Source of the DNA: Caulobacter endophyticus
Lineage (GTDB): Bacteria > Pseudomonadota > Alphaproteobacteria > Caulobacterales > Caulobacteraceae
Direction: 5' to 3'
DNA length: 64,000 nt
Assembly: GCF_003116815.1 (NCBI RefSeq)
Contig: NZ_QDKQ01000052.1
Span: 62,001-126,000, forward strand
The first letter of the stretch is position 1. Each line of letters starts with the position of its first letter. The translations under genes were made by a program, and so were the position numbers. The notes under the pieces are model-generated. The model saw only the letters and a list, made by a program, of their open reading frames with translations. It was not told where the DNA came from and did no database searches. Shown here piece by piece: positions 56,750 through 64,000 of this stretch.

Positions 56750-58168
56750 CTACTTCGCCAGCGCTTCCAGCTGTCCCGGCAAGGCGTAGGCCCACGAGGT
56801 GATGTCCCCTGCGCCCAGCAGCACCACGAGATCGCCGCTGGTCGCCTCGGCCGCGATCAGCGCCGGCAGGGCCGCCGGGCTTTCCAGCGGCAGGGCGCGG
56901 CGGTGGCCGAACTTCTTGAGGCCCTCCACCAAGTGATCCCGGTCGACGCCCTCGATCGGCTGCTCGCCGGCCGTGTAGACGTCGGCGACGACCACGGTGT
57001 CGGCGTCGTTGAAGCAGCTGGAGAACTCGGTCATCAGGTCGCGCAGGCGGGTGTAGCGGTGCGGCTGCACCACGGCGATCACCTTGCCCTGGCTGACGGC
57101 GCGAGCGGCCTTGAGCACCGCGGCAATCTCCACCGGGTGGTGGCCGTAGTCGTCGACCACGCGGACGCCATTGGCCACGCCCGTGGTGGTGAAGCGGCGC
57201 TTGACGCCGCCGAAAGCCGCCAGGCCGGCGCGGATGGCCTCGGCGTCGACGCCCAGCTCGCGGGCCACGGCCACGGCGGCGGTGGCGTTGAGCACGTTGT
57301 GGTGGCCCGCCATCGGCATCTTCAGGCCTTCGTAGCGGATGATCTCGCCTTCCAGCGGCGAGATGGCGATGTCGAAGCTGGCGCCCTCGGGGCCCATCTC
57401 GACGTTCTGCACGCGCACCTCGGCCTGCGGATTGGTGCCGTAGGTCACCAGGCGGCGGTTCTCGATGCGAGAGGTCAGGGCCTGCACCTCGGGATGGTCG
57501 GTGCAGACGGCGGCGAAGCCGTAGAACGGAATGTTCTCGATGAAGTCCTGGAAGCCCTTCTTCACCGCGTCGAAGTCGCCCCAGTGGTCCAGGTGCTCGG
57601 CGTCGATGTTGGTGACGATGGCCACCGTCGACTTCAGCTTCAGGAACGAGCCGTCGCTTTCGTCGGCCTCGACGACGATCCAGTCGCCTTCGCCGACCTT
57701 GGCGTTGGTGCCGTAGGCGTTGATGATGCCGCCGTTGACCACCGTGGGGTCCAGGCCGCCGGCGTCCAGCAGGGCCGCGACCATCGAGGTGGTGGTGGTC
57801 TTGCCGTGGGTGCCGCCCACGGCGACCGAAAACTGCAGGCGCATCAGCTCGGCCAGCATCTCGGCGCGGCGCACCAGCGGCAGGCGCTTGTCACGGCCGG
57901 CGATCATCTCGGGGTTATCGGCCTTCACCGCCGTCGAATAGACGATGGCCGAGGCGCCTTCGACATTGGCCGCGTCGTGGCCCACGAAGATGCGCGCGCC
58001 CAGCTTCTCGAGCCGTTCGGTGTTGGCGCTGGCCTTCGCATCGCTGCCCTGCACGGTGTAGCCGATGCGGATCATGATCTCGGCGATGCCGGACATGCCG
58101 ATGCCGCCGATGCCGATGAAGTGCACGGGGCCGAGTTCGAAGGGGACGGGTCGTCGACGCTGGATCAT
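56750..58168 (-). CDS. murC: MurC, UDP-N-acetylmuramate--L-alanine ligase
   Basis: The 472-residue ATP-dependent ligase adds L-Ala to UDP-MurNAc. [18 protein letters not shown] is the UDP-binding N-terminus, [15 protein letters not shown] the P-loop (about residues 114-128), [12 protein letters not shown] a Mg site, and [11 protein letters not shown] the Mur ligase signature. [14 protein letters not shown] lies in the C-terminal domain. It is the first gene of a murC-murB pair here; murG and ddl are not present on either side in the window. It is divergent from lepA across 102 bp. Confidence 0.96.
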   Translation of the reverse strand: MIQRRRPVPFELGPVHFIGIGGIGMSGIAEIMIRIGYTVQGSDAKASANTERLEKLGARIFVGHDAANVEGASAIVYSTAVKADNPEMIAGRDKRLPLVRRAEMLAELMRLQFSVAVGGTHGKTTTTSMVAALLDAGGLDPTVVNGGIINAYGTNAKVGEGDWIVVEADESDGSFLKLKSTVAIVTNIDAEHLDHWGDFDAVKKGFQDFIENIPFYGFAAVCTDHPEVQALTSRIENRRLVTYGTNPQAEVRVQNVEMGPEGASFDIAISPLEGEIIRYEGLKMPMAGHHNVLNATAAVAVARELGVDAEAIRAGLAAFGGVKRRFTTTGVANGVRVVDDYGHHPVEIAAVLKAARAVSQGKVIAVVQPHRYTRLRDLMTEFSSCFNDADTVVVADVYTAGEQPIEGVDRDHLVEGLKKFGHRRALPLESPAALPALIAAEATSGDLVVLLGAGDITSWAYALPGQLEALAK

Positions 58169-58270
58169 CGCGTCGGATTAGACGATTTGAGGCCCGTCGT
58201 GAACGGGGTCGATGACGCAAACCCGTCACGCCCCCTCGCGAAGCGGTTCAAATGTGATAGACGCACGCGC
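58169..58270. promoter_or_regulatory. Divergent murC/lepA promoter region
   Basis: The 102-bp gap must hold both promoters. No Shine-Dalgarno sequence precedes the lepA ATG (ACGCACGCGC is immediately upstream), so lepA may be leaderless or weakly initiated. GTTCAAATGTGATAG, 20-35 bp before lepA, is the only AT-richer segment. No palindromic operator was found. Confidence 0.4.
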
Positions 58271-60079
58271 ATGAGCTCTACGCCCCTGGATAAAATCCGC
58301 AATTTCTCGATCGTGGCCCACATCGACCACGGCAAGTCGACCCTGTCCGACCGCCTGATCCAGACCACGGGCGGCCTGACCGCGCGCGAGATGAGCGCCC
58401 AGGTCCTCGACAACATGGACATCGAGAAGGAGCGGGGCATCACCATCAAGGCGCAGACCGTGCGCCTGAACTACAAGGCCGCCGACGGTGAGACCTATGT
58501 TCTGAACCTGATGGACACCCCCGGGCACGTCGACTTCGCCTATGAGGTGTCGCGCTCGCTGGCCGCCTGCGAAGGCTCGATCCTGGTCGTGGACGCCTCG
58601 CAGGGCGTGGAAGCCCAGACCCTGGCCAACGTCTACCAGGCCATCGACAACAACCACGAGATCGTTCCGGTCCTCAACAAGGTCGACCTGCCGGCCGCCG
58701 ACGTCGATCGGGTGAAGGCCCAGATCGAGGACGTCATCGGCCTGGACGCGTCGGACGCCGTCGAATGCTCGGCCAAGACCGGCATCGGCATCCCCGACGT
58801 GCTGGAAGCCATCGTCACCCGCCTGCCCGCCCCCAAGGGCGACCGCAGCGCGCCGCTGAAGGCCCTGCTGGTCGACGCCTGGTACGACGCCTATCTGGGC
58901 GTGGTCGTGCTGGTGCGCATCTTCGACGGCACGCTGAAGGCCGGCCAGCAGGTTCGCATGATGCAGACCGGCGCCACCCACCGCATCGACAAGGTCGGGG
59001 TGTTCACGCCCAAGGCCACCGACGTGGCCGAACTGGGTCCGGGCGAAGTCGGCTTCTTCACCGCCTCGATCAAGGAAGTGGCCGACGCGGCCGTCGGCGA
59101 CACCATCACCGATGAGAAGAAGCAGACGGCCGAGCCGCTGAAGGGCTTCAAGGAAGTCGTGCCGGTGGTGTTCTGCGGCCTGTTCCCGGTCGACGCCGCC
59201 GACTTCGAGGACCTGCGCGCCGCCGTCGGCAAGCTGCGCCTGAACGACGCCAGCTTCACTTTCGAAATGGAAAGCTCGGCCGCGCTTGGCTTCGGCTTCC
59301 GCTGCGGGTTCCTTGGCCTGCTGCACCTGGAAATCATCCAGGAGCGCCTGAGCCGGGAATTCGACCTCGACCTGATCGCAACCGCCCCGTCGGTGGTCTA
59401 CAAGATCAAGATGCGCAACGGCGAGGAGATCGAGCTGCACAATCCGGCCGACCTGCCGGACGTCATGCAGATCGAGGAGATCGCCGAGCCCTGGATCAAG
59501 GCGACGATCTTCACCCCGGACGAATATCTGGGCGGCGTCATCAAGCTCTGCCAGGACCGTCGCGGCATGCAGCGCGAACTGTCCTATGTCGGCAACCGCG
59601 CCATGGTGATCTATGACCTGCCGCTGAACGAGGTGGTGTTCGACTTCTACGACCGCCTGAAGTCGATCTCGAAGGGCTATGCCAGCTTCGACTACCAGCT
59701 CGAGGACTACCGCGCCGGCGACCTGGTGAAGATGTCGATCTTGGTCAACAGCGAGCCGGTCGACGCCCTGTCTATGCTGGTCCACCGCAGCCGCGCCGAA
59801 AGCCGCGGCCGCGGCATGTGCGAGAAGATGAAGGAGCTCATCCCGCAGCACATGTTCGTCATCCCGATCCAGGCGGCCATCGGCGGCCGGATCATCGCCC
59901 GCGAAACTGTGAGAGCTTTGCGAAAGGACGTCACGGCGAAGTGCTACGGCGGCGACGCCTCGCGTAAGCGCAAACTTCTGGACAAGCAGAAGGAAGGCAA
60001 GAAGCGGATGCGCCAGTTCGGCAAGGTCGAGATTCCGCAGGAAGCCTTCATCGCCGCCCTCAAGATGGACGAGGATTGA
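58271..60079 (+). CDS. lepA: LepA (EF4), ribosome-associated elongation GTPase
   Basis: The 602-residue protein is colinear with EF4: G1 [10 protein letters not shown], switch [25 protein letters not shown] and the SAKTG block. Domains II, III and V follow, and the unique C-terminal domain has [20 protein letters not shown]. It acts on the ribosome in translation initiation and elongation fidelity under stress. The ATG at 58271 fits the family N-terminus; the longer upstream frame is antisense to murC. A terminator follows at 60127. Confidence 0.97.
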   Translation: MSSTPLDKIRNFSIVAHIDHGKSTLSDRLIQTTGGLTAREMSAQVLDNMDIEKERGITIKAQTVRLNYKAADGETYVLNLMDTPGHVDFAYEVSRSLAACEGSILVVDASQGVEAQTLANVYQAIDNNHEIVPVLNKVDLPAADVDRVKAQIEDVIGLDASDAVECSAKTGIGIPDVLEAIVTRLPAPKGDRSAPLKALLVDAWYDAYLGVVVLVRIFDGTLKAGQQVRMMQTGATHRIDKVGVFTPKATDVAELGPGEVGFFTASIKEVADAAVGDTITDEKKQTAEPLKGFKEVVPVVFCGLFPVDAADFEDLRAAVGKLRLNDASFTFEMESSAALGFGFRCGFLGLLHLEIIQERLSREFDLDLIATAPSVVYKIKMRNGEEIELHNPADLPDVMQIEEIAEPWIKATIFTPDEYLGGVIKLCQDRRGMQRELSYVGNRAMVIYDLPLNEVVFDFYDRLKSISKGYASFDYQLEDYRAGDLVKMSILVNSEPVDALSMLVHRSRAESRGRGMCEKMKELIPQHMFVIPIQAAIGGRIIARETVRALRKDVTAKCYGGDASRKRKLLDKQKEGKKRMRQFGKVEIPQEAFIAALKMDED

Positions 60080-60126
60080 CGTTCGGGGCCGCGCGCCCCT
60101 CCCGTTGTGCGAAATTTCCTATTCCG

Positions 60127-60164
60127 AAAGCCGCGGCCATTCATAGTGGATGAGCCGCGGTTTT
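60127..60164 (+). terminator. lepA terminator
   Basis: AAAGCCGCGGC at 60127-60137 pairs with GCCGCGGTTTT at 60154-60164 (11 bp with one G-U), extended inward by CAT/ATG. The T-run is built into the right arm and followed by CATTTGG. It is 48 bp after the lepA stop and ends before the rebB ribosome-binding site. Confidence 0.75.
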
Positions 60165-60200
60165 CATTTGGAGGCCGCCGGATCCAGCACGGAGACGACC

Positions 60201-60689
60201 ATGGCCTTCCCGACCAACGTCAACGACCAGATCACCGACTCCGTCAGCCAGGTGAACACCAAGGTGCTGGGCGACGCGCCCGCCATCGCCATGGGCAACC
60301 TGTTCCAAGCGACCTCCCAGGCCCTGTCGAACGCCGCCCACAACGCGACTGAAAGCCAGCAGCAGTCCAACGTGACGATGCAGGCCTCGACGACGCAGGG
60401 CGTCTCGACGCTGCTCTCGGTCGACACCGCCAGCGCTGGCGAGGCGACCCGGAATATCTTCGCCGCCGCCCCACCTGCACCGCCGAGCGAACCTTCCGAG
60501 GCGACGGCGATGGAACGGGCGCGCCAAGCCGCCCTGGCGGCGCAGGAGGCGGCGATACAGGCGGCGACGGAACAGGTCGACCAAGCTGTCCGAGCCGCCT
60601 TGGCGCCGCAGGAGGCGGCGATACGGGCGGCGATGGAACAGGCCGATGCCGCCATCGCCGCGTCGGCGGGGTACGCTTCGGAAGACTAG
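60201..60689 (+). CDS. rebB: RebB family R-body protein with repeated C-terminal tail
   Basis: The 162-residue protein has the RebB core at about residues 1-90: VNDQITDSVSQVNTKVLGDA, then PAIAMGNLFQATSQALSNAA and HNATESQQQ. R-bodies are coiled protein ribbons that extend on pH change in Caedibacter and some free-living bacteria. After a Pro-rich linker (about 90-103) come two copies of an AALA-QEAAI-AA-EQ-D unit (about 110-155), seen also as a 63-nt DNA repeat. RebB is usually about 105 residues, so the tail is unusual. No RebA, RebC or RebD is present. A GGAGAC site precedes the ATG. The stop overlaps the opposing gene's stop in CTAG. Confidence 0.8.
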   Translation: MAFPTNVNDQITDSVSQVNTKVLGDAPAIAMGNLFQATSQALSNAAHNATESQQQSNVTMQASTTQGVSTLLSVDTASAGEATRNIFAAAPPAPPSEPSEATAMERARQAALAAQEAAIQAATEQVDQAVRAALAPQEAAIRAAMEQADAAIAASAGYASED

Positions 60690-61702
60690 GGCCCGCACCC
60701 AGGCTTGGGCAGGGAAAACCGCGAATCGGTGACGAAGGCCTCGTCGGTCAGCGTACCCAGAAACGCGACGAGCTCCGCCACTTGGCGATCCCCCAGCCGC
60801 ATCGCCGCGCGATGCCGGCGGATCGCCGTCTCCAGAGTCGGCGCCGAGCCGTCGTGCAGGTAGGGCGCGCTCAGCGCTGCGTTGCGCAACGACGGCGTAC
60901 GGAAGCGCCCCGCATCGGCCGCATCGCCGGTGACGTCGGCGAGGCCCTGGTCGCCGGTGAACGGCGCGTCGATGCGGTGGAAGCGGGCCTTGTCGGCGTC
61001 GGTGAACAGCGGGCCGGCGTGGCAGCTCGCGCAACCGGCCTTGAACAGCCGCTCGCCGCGCTCGGCTCCGGCCGACACAGCGACAGCCTCGCCCCGCCGA
61101 CGCCGATCATAAGGACTATCGAACGAAACGAGCGTGCGCTGGAAGGCGGCCAGGGCCTTGGCGACCGTCACCATGCTGACCTCGCCCCCCGCCTCGGGAA
61201 ACGCCTCACCGAACATCCTGCGATAGCAGGTCTGGCCCGCCAGGCGCGCGGTCAGCACCGCCTCCTGGCCAGCAAACCCCATCTCGACCGGCTTGGTCCC
61301 GGCGATCGGGATCAGGGCCTGGGTCTCTAGCGTCTTCATGCCCGGATCGCCCCAGGTCAGGGCGCGGAAGTAGCCGACATTGGCCAGGGTCTGGATGTTG
61401 CGACGGCCAGGATCGCCGTGCACGCCCGGACGGGTGCGGTTGCTGTCGGTGAAGCCGCGCCGCTGCTCGTGGCAGGTGGCGCAAGACATCGTGCCGTCGA
61501 TGGAGAGGTCGGCGTCGTAGAACAGCTTGCGGCCCAGCGCGACCTTGGCGTCCGACATCGGATTGTCGGCCGGAACCGGCGGCGGGCTCACGCCCGCCGG
61601 CAGCGTCCAGTGGAAGCTTGAGACGGTGGCGGGCGCGAAGGCGGCGCTTAGCAGCAGGCCGGCCGCCAGGGCCAGCGCCTTGCCGTAGACCTCCAGCTTC
61701 AC
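60686..61702 (-). CDS. Di-haem cytochrome c peroxidase family protein, MbnH-like
   Basis: The 338-residue protein has a signal peptide (about residues 1-27) and two c-haem sites: Cys74-Ala-Thr-Cys77-His78 and Cys224-Ala-Ser-Cys227-His228. FHWTLPAGVSPPPVPADNPM, KVALGRKLFYDADLS, NVGYFRALTWGDPG and ALAAFQRTLVSFDSPYDR resemble the MbnH (MXAN_0977-type) branch rather than classical CcpA. MbnH oxidizes a Trp of partner MbnP in methanobactin clusters. Here a different small secreted protein and a TonB receptor lie directly upstream on the same strand. Simple hydrogen-peroxide reduction is the alternative. Confidence 0.85.
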   Translation of the reverse strand: MKLEVYGKALALAAGLLLSAAFAPATVSSFHWTLPAGVSPPPVPADNPMSDAKVALGRKLFYDADLSIDGTMSCATCHEQRRGFTDSNRTRPGVHGDPGRRNIQTLANVGYFRALTWGDPGMKTLETQALIPIAGTKPVEMGFAGQEAVLTARLAGQTCYRRMFGEAFPEAGGEVSMVTVAKALAAFQRTLVSFDSPYDRRRRGEAVAVSAGAERGERLFKAGCASCHAGPLFTDADKARFHRIDAPFTGDQGLADVTGDAADAGRFRTPSLRNAALSAPYLHDGSAPTLETAIRRHRAAMRLGDRQVAELVAFLGTLTDEAFVTDSRFSLPKPGCGP

Positions 61703-61721
61703 GCCCCCGCCCCCCGCCGCG

Positions 61722-62246
61722 TCAGGGCTTGCGCGCGACCATGATCGGCAGCTCGGCCTGGGCGTTGGCCGAGATCTGGATCAGGTAGTCGCCGGGCGTC
61801 AGATCGAAGGTCACCATCTTGCGCACGGTGGAGCAGGCCGGGCCGCGACCGTGGGCGGTGGAGCGCTGGGCTGCGCCGTCCTTCAGCACGTCGATCCAGG
61901 CGCCGGTCCCGAGCGCGATCACATAGGAACCGGCCGTCTCGACCTTCAGCGAGAACAGCCCGCCCTTGCTCACCGTGCCGCCGGGCTTTTCCGGCTGCAC
62001 GGCATAGGCGACGTCGGGAGTCGGCGACAGGGTCGCCGTATAGGCTTGGCCGGGCGCCAGCGCGGCCTTGGGCAGGCTGACGACCGAGGTCGCCGCCGCC
62101 AGCGGGGCCTTCGTACCCCAGGCGGCCAGCTCCGCCGGCAGGCCGGCCTCGACGCCCGGCGCGCAGGCCACGTCGGGTTGCACCTGGGCCAAGGCGGCGG
62201 GCGCGGCCAGGGCGAGGCCGACGGCGAGGATCAGGGCAAGACGCAT
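61722..62246 (-). CDS. Small secreted protein of the TonB/di-haem cluster, unknown function
   Basis: The 174-residue protein has a signal peptide cleaved near PAALAQ (residue 21). The mature part is mostly beta-strand with two cysteines (Cys28 and one in GPACSTVRK, about 139) that may form a disulfide. FDLTPGDYLIQISANAQAEL near the C-terminus resembles a jelly-roll or pre-peptidase-like domain. It is too short in Cys to be a four-Cys MbnP. It lies between the TonB receptor (10 bp) and the di-haem gene (19 bp), so the three are almost certainly one operon. Confidence 0.75.
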   Translation of the reverse strand: MRLALILAVGLALAAPAALAQVQPDVACAPGVEAGLPAELAAWGTKAPLAAATSVVSLPKAALAPGQAYTATLSPTPDVAYAVQPEKPGGTVSKGGLFSLKVETAGSYVIALGTGAWIDVLKDGAAQRSTAHGRGPACSTVRKMVTFDLTPGDYLIQISANAQAELPIMVARKP

Positions 62247-62256
62247 GGGGAACTCC

Positions 62257-64000
62257 TCAGAACTTGACCCGCAGGTCGGCGCGGAAGCTGCGGCCTTCCT
62301 CGGGGAAGCCGTCGACCAGTTGGTACGTCTGGTCCAGCAGGTTGCGGGCCCCGACGATGACGTCGATCTTCGGCGTCACCGTCACCTGGGCGGTCAGATT
62401 GGCCAGCACGTAGCCGCCAGTGCGGTAGTAGCGGACGGGCGTCACCAGCGAGCTGGAGGTCACCGTCCAGCGCCTGGACGCCGCCTCGACGCTGGGCGTC
62501 AGCGACAGGCGGTCGTTCAGCGTCCAGTCGGCATAGACGAACAGCTTGTGGTCGGGCGTGCCGGTCGGGCGGAAGGCGGCGTTGGTCGGGTCGGTCAGCT
62601 TGCGGTGCAGATAGGTATAGTTGCCGCCCAGGGTCAGGCGGTCGCCGGCCTTGAACCTCGCCGCGCCTTCCAGGCCGTAATACTCGCCGTCGCCGGCGTT
62701 CCTGGTCTGGTTGACCGTGCCATAGGGCGGGCCCAGCGCGACCGGGATCAGGATCAGGGCGTCGCGCACGTCGCTGTAGAACACCGCCCCCTCGATCTTC
62801 AGCAGCGGCGTGAAGTCGACCGAACCACCCAGCTCGTAGTTGATCGCCCGCTCGGCCTTGACGTCCGGGTTGGGAACGGCCTGGCCCATGCGGGCGCTGT
62901 AGCGCTCGAACAGGGTCGGAAAGCGGGCGCGCGACGAGACGCTGCCGTGCAGTTGCACGTCGGGCAGCGGCCGCCAGGCCAGCGCCGCCTGGCCGTTCCA
63001 GGCCACGTCGTCGGTCAGCGGATAGAAGACGAAGGCGTTCGAGTTGTAGTCCTGGGCCTGGTTCAGGTCGCGCCGATCGCGCGACACGCCGATCACCAGA
63101 TCCACCTTGTCGCCAAAGCGCTGGGTGTCCTCCAGGGCGACCGAGGTGGTGTCCTCGATCACCGTCTGGCGCGGCTCGGTCACGGCAGGGGCGAAGCTCT
63201 GCTGCCACTCCACATGCTTGTCGCGGCGATAGAAGGCGGCGGCCTTCAGGGTGTTGGACGCGGTGACGTCGACGTCCAGCTCCAGGTTCCCGCCATAGGC
63301 CACGTCGTCATAATAGGAGCGGAAGGCCCGCCCCAGGGTCTGGCTGTTCTGGCGAGCGTTGTCGAACGAGTAGAGCGCGTTCTCGAAGGTGTTGCGATAG
63401 ATGCGCGCCTTGAGCACCGCGTTGTCGGCGATCTTCGTCCGGGTCAGCAGGGCCAGGCTGTCGATGTTCCAGTAGGGCCAGGACCAGTAGCGCGTGCTGG
63501 CCGTGTCGGTGACGTGATAGGGCGCGTTCTTCTCGCCCTCCTGGCGGGTGTAGGTGATCGAGTATTCGTCGGTGGCGTTGGGCGTGAAGCCGGCCTTCAG
63601 GTTGACGCGCCAGTCCTCGCTTTCCGAGTGATCGCGGGCGCCGCCGTTCTCCAGCGCTGTGGCCTTGTAGTCGTCAGGCAGCTTCCAGTGGGTGCGCTCG
63701 CTGCGCGCGCCGCTGGCCTGGACGTAGAAGCGGTCGGTCTTGCCGCCGATGCGGCCCGACACGGTGTTGCTGTTCAGCGAGCCGTCGCCGTCGAAGCCCG
63801 CACCCAGGCGGATCTCGCCCTCGAACGGCCGCGACGGCTTGCGGGTGACGAGATTGATCGCTCCGCCCAGTCCGCCCGGACCATCCAGCACCGAGACGTA
63901 GCCCTTGGAAACCTGCACCTCCGAGAGGTCGGCGGTGAGGAAGCGCGCGAAGTCGATGCGGTTGTCGGCCGGCAGGAACACCCGCACGCCGTCGATCGAC
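62257..64000 (-). CDS. TonB-dependent receptor, C-terminal part (start beyond window edge)
   Basis: The open frame continues past 64000, so signal peptide, TonB box and the first part of the plug are outside. Visible are the plug end (SIDGVRVFLPADN, then EVQVSKGYVSVLDGPGGLGG and AINLVTRKP) and the barrel, ending in RADLRVKF with a terminal Phe. Its ligand is unknown. Cotranscription with a small secreted protein and a MbnH-like di-haem protein suggests metal or metal-complex handling rather than sugar uptake (inference). Confidence 0.92.
   Translation of the reverse strand, partial: SIDGVRVFLPADNRIDFARFLTADLSEVQVSKGYVSVLDGPGGLGGAINLVTRKPSRPFEGEIRLGAGFDGDGSLNSNTVSGRIGGKTDRFYVQASGARSERTHWKLPDDYKATALENGGARDHSESEDWRVNLKAGFTPNATDEYSITYTRQEGEKNAPYHVTDTASTRYWSWPYWNIDSLALLTRTKIADNAVLKARIYRNTFENALYSFDNARQNSQTLGRAFRSYYDDVAYGGNLELDVDVTASNTLKAAAFYRRDKHVEWQQSFAPAVTEPRQTVIEDTTSVALEDTQRFGDKVDLVIGVSRDRRDLNQAQDYNSNAFVFYPLTDDVAWNGQAALAWRPLPDVQLHGSVSSRARFPTLFERYSARMGQAVPNPDVKAERAINYELGGSVDFTPLLKIEGAVFYSDVRDALILIPVALGPPYGTVNQTRNAGDGEYYGLEGAARFKAGDRLTLGGNYTYLHRKLTDPTNAAFRPTGTPDHKLFVYADWTLNDRLSLTPSVEAASRRWTVTSSSLVTPVRYYRTGGYVLANLTAQVTVTPKIDVIVGARNLLDQTYQLVDGFPEEGRSFRADLRVKF

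Noticed and set aside
56747-58270. Upstream extension of the lepA frame
   Set aside because: It is antisense to murC, and LepA begins normally at the ATG at 58271.

Overview
The window is high-GC, gene-dense DNA with alphaproteobacterial gene content. It carries several TonB-dependent receptors, periplasmic glycoside hydrolases, a TonB-linked tryptophan-halogenase-like flavoprotein, a full hut cluster and frequent GTG starts with 4-bp GTGA or ATGA overlaps. This combination points to a Caulobacter-like member of the Caulobacteraceae. The assignment is by gene content and style only; no rRNA or tRNA gene is visible.

Layout. 1-10.3 kb is a carbohydrate locus: an edge-truncated sialate O-acetylesterase-like esterase and a GH3 beta-glucosidase on the minus strand, then GH97, GH29 alpha-L-fucosidase and an SDR dehydrogenase on the plus strand, then a TonB-dependent receptor on the minus strand. 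10.6-18.7 kb is the histidine-utilization regulon (hutC-hutF divergent from hutI-hutH-hutG-hutU-hutD) with a HutC-type operator between the arms. 18.7-29.5 kb is an eight-gene chemosensory operon (CheW, CheR-TPR, CheW, MCP, CheA-REC, CheB) that ends in two multidomain histidine kinases instead of a CheY or a diguanylate cyclase. 29.7-31.5 kb has an M23 peptidase and an isoaspartyl peptidase. 31.6-41.2 kb is a second carbohydrate locus on the minus strand (TonB receptor, halogenase-like flavoprotein, GH35, GH31 with a PA14 insert) with LacI-type operators and a candidate small RNA. 41.6-46.4 kb is a galactose/galactonate operon (dgoK, dgoA, Na+/sugar symporter, SMP-30 lactonase, GntR regulator). 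46.5-50.8 kb is an RND efflux pair. 50.8-56 kb holds a MocR-type regulator, DUF983, a PHA-granule-type protein, a small membrane protein, a dipeptide epimerase and a DAACS symporter. 56-60 kb holds murB, murC and lepA. 60.2-64 kb holds a RebB-type R-body protein, a MbnH-like di-haem protein, a small secreted protein and an edge-truncated TonB receptor.

How it fits together. The two hydrolase loci plus the dgo operon read as a scattered xyloglucan (or similar decorated hemicellulose) utilization system. Esterase, fucosidase, galactosidase (GH35), alpha-xylosidase (GH31) and beta-glucosidase (GH3) would dismantle imported oligosaccharides. The SDR could oxidize fucose, and the dgo operon would take galactose into central metabolism through a De Ley-Doudoroff-type route. 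A shared palindromic LacI-like motif lies upstream of the GH3/GH97 pair, GH35, the TonB receptor and the candidate sRNA, although no LacI gene is in the window.

The most unusual items are the chemosensory operon with kinase outputs, the candidate sRNA with a CCUCCCC loop, a repeat found at the 3' junctions of three convergent gene pairs, a solitary RebB with a repeated C-terminal tail, and a TonB receptor/small secreted protein/MbnH-like trio.
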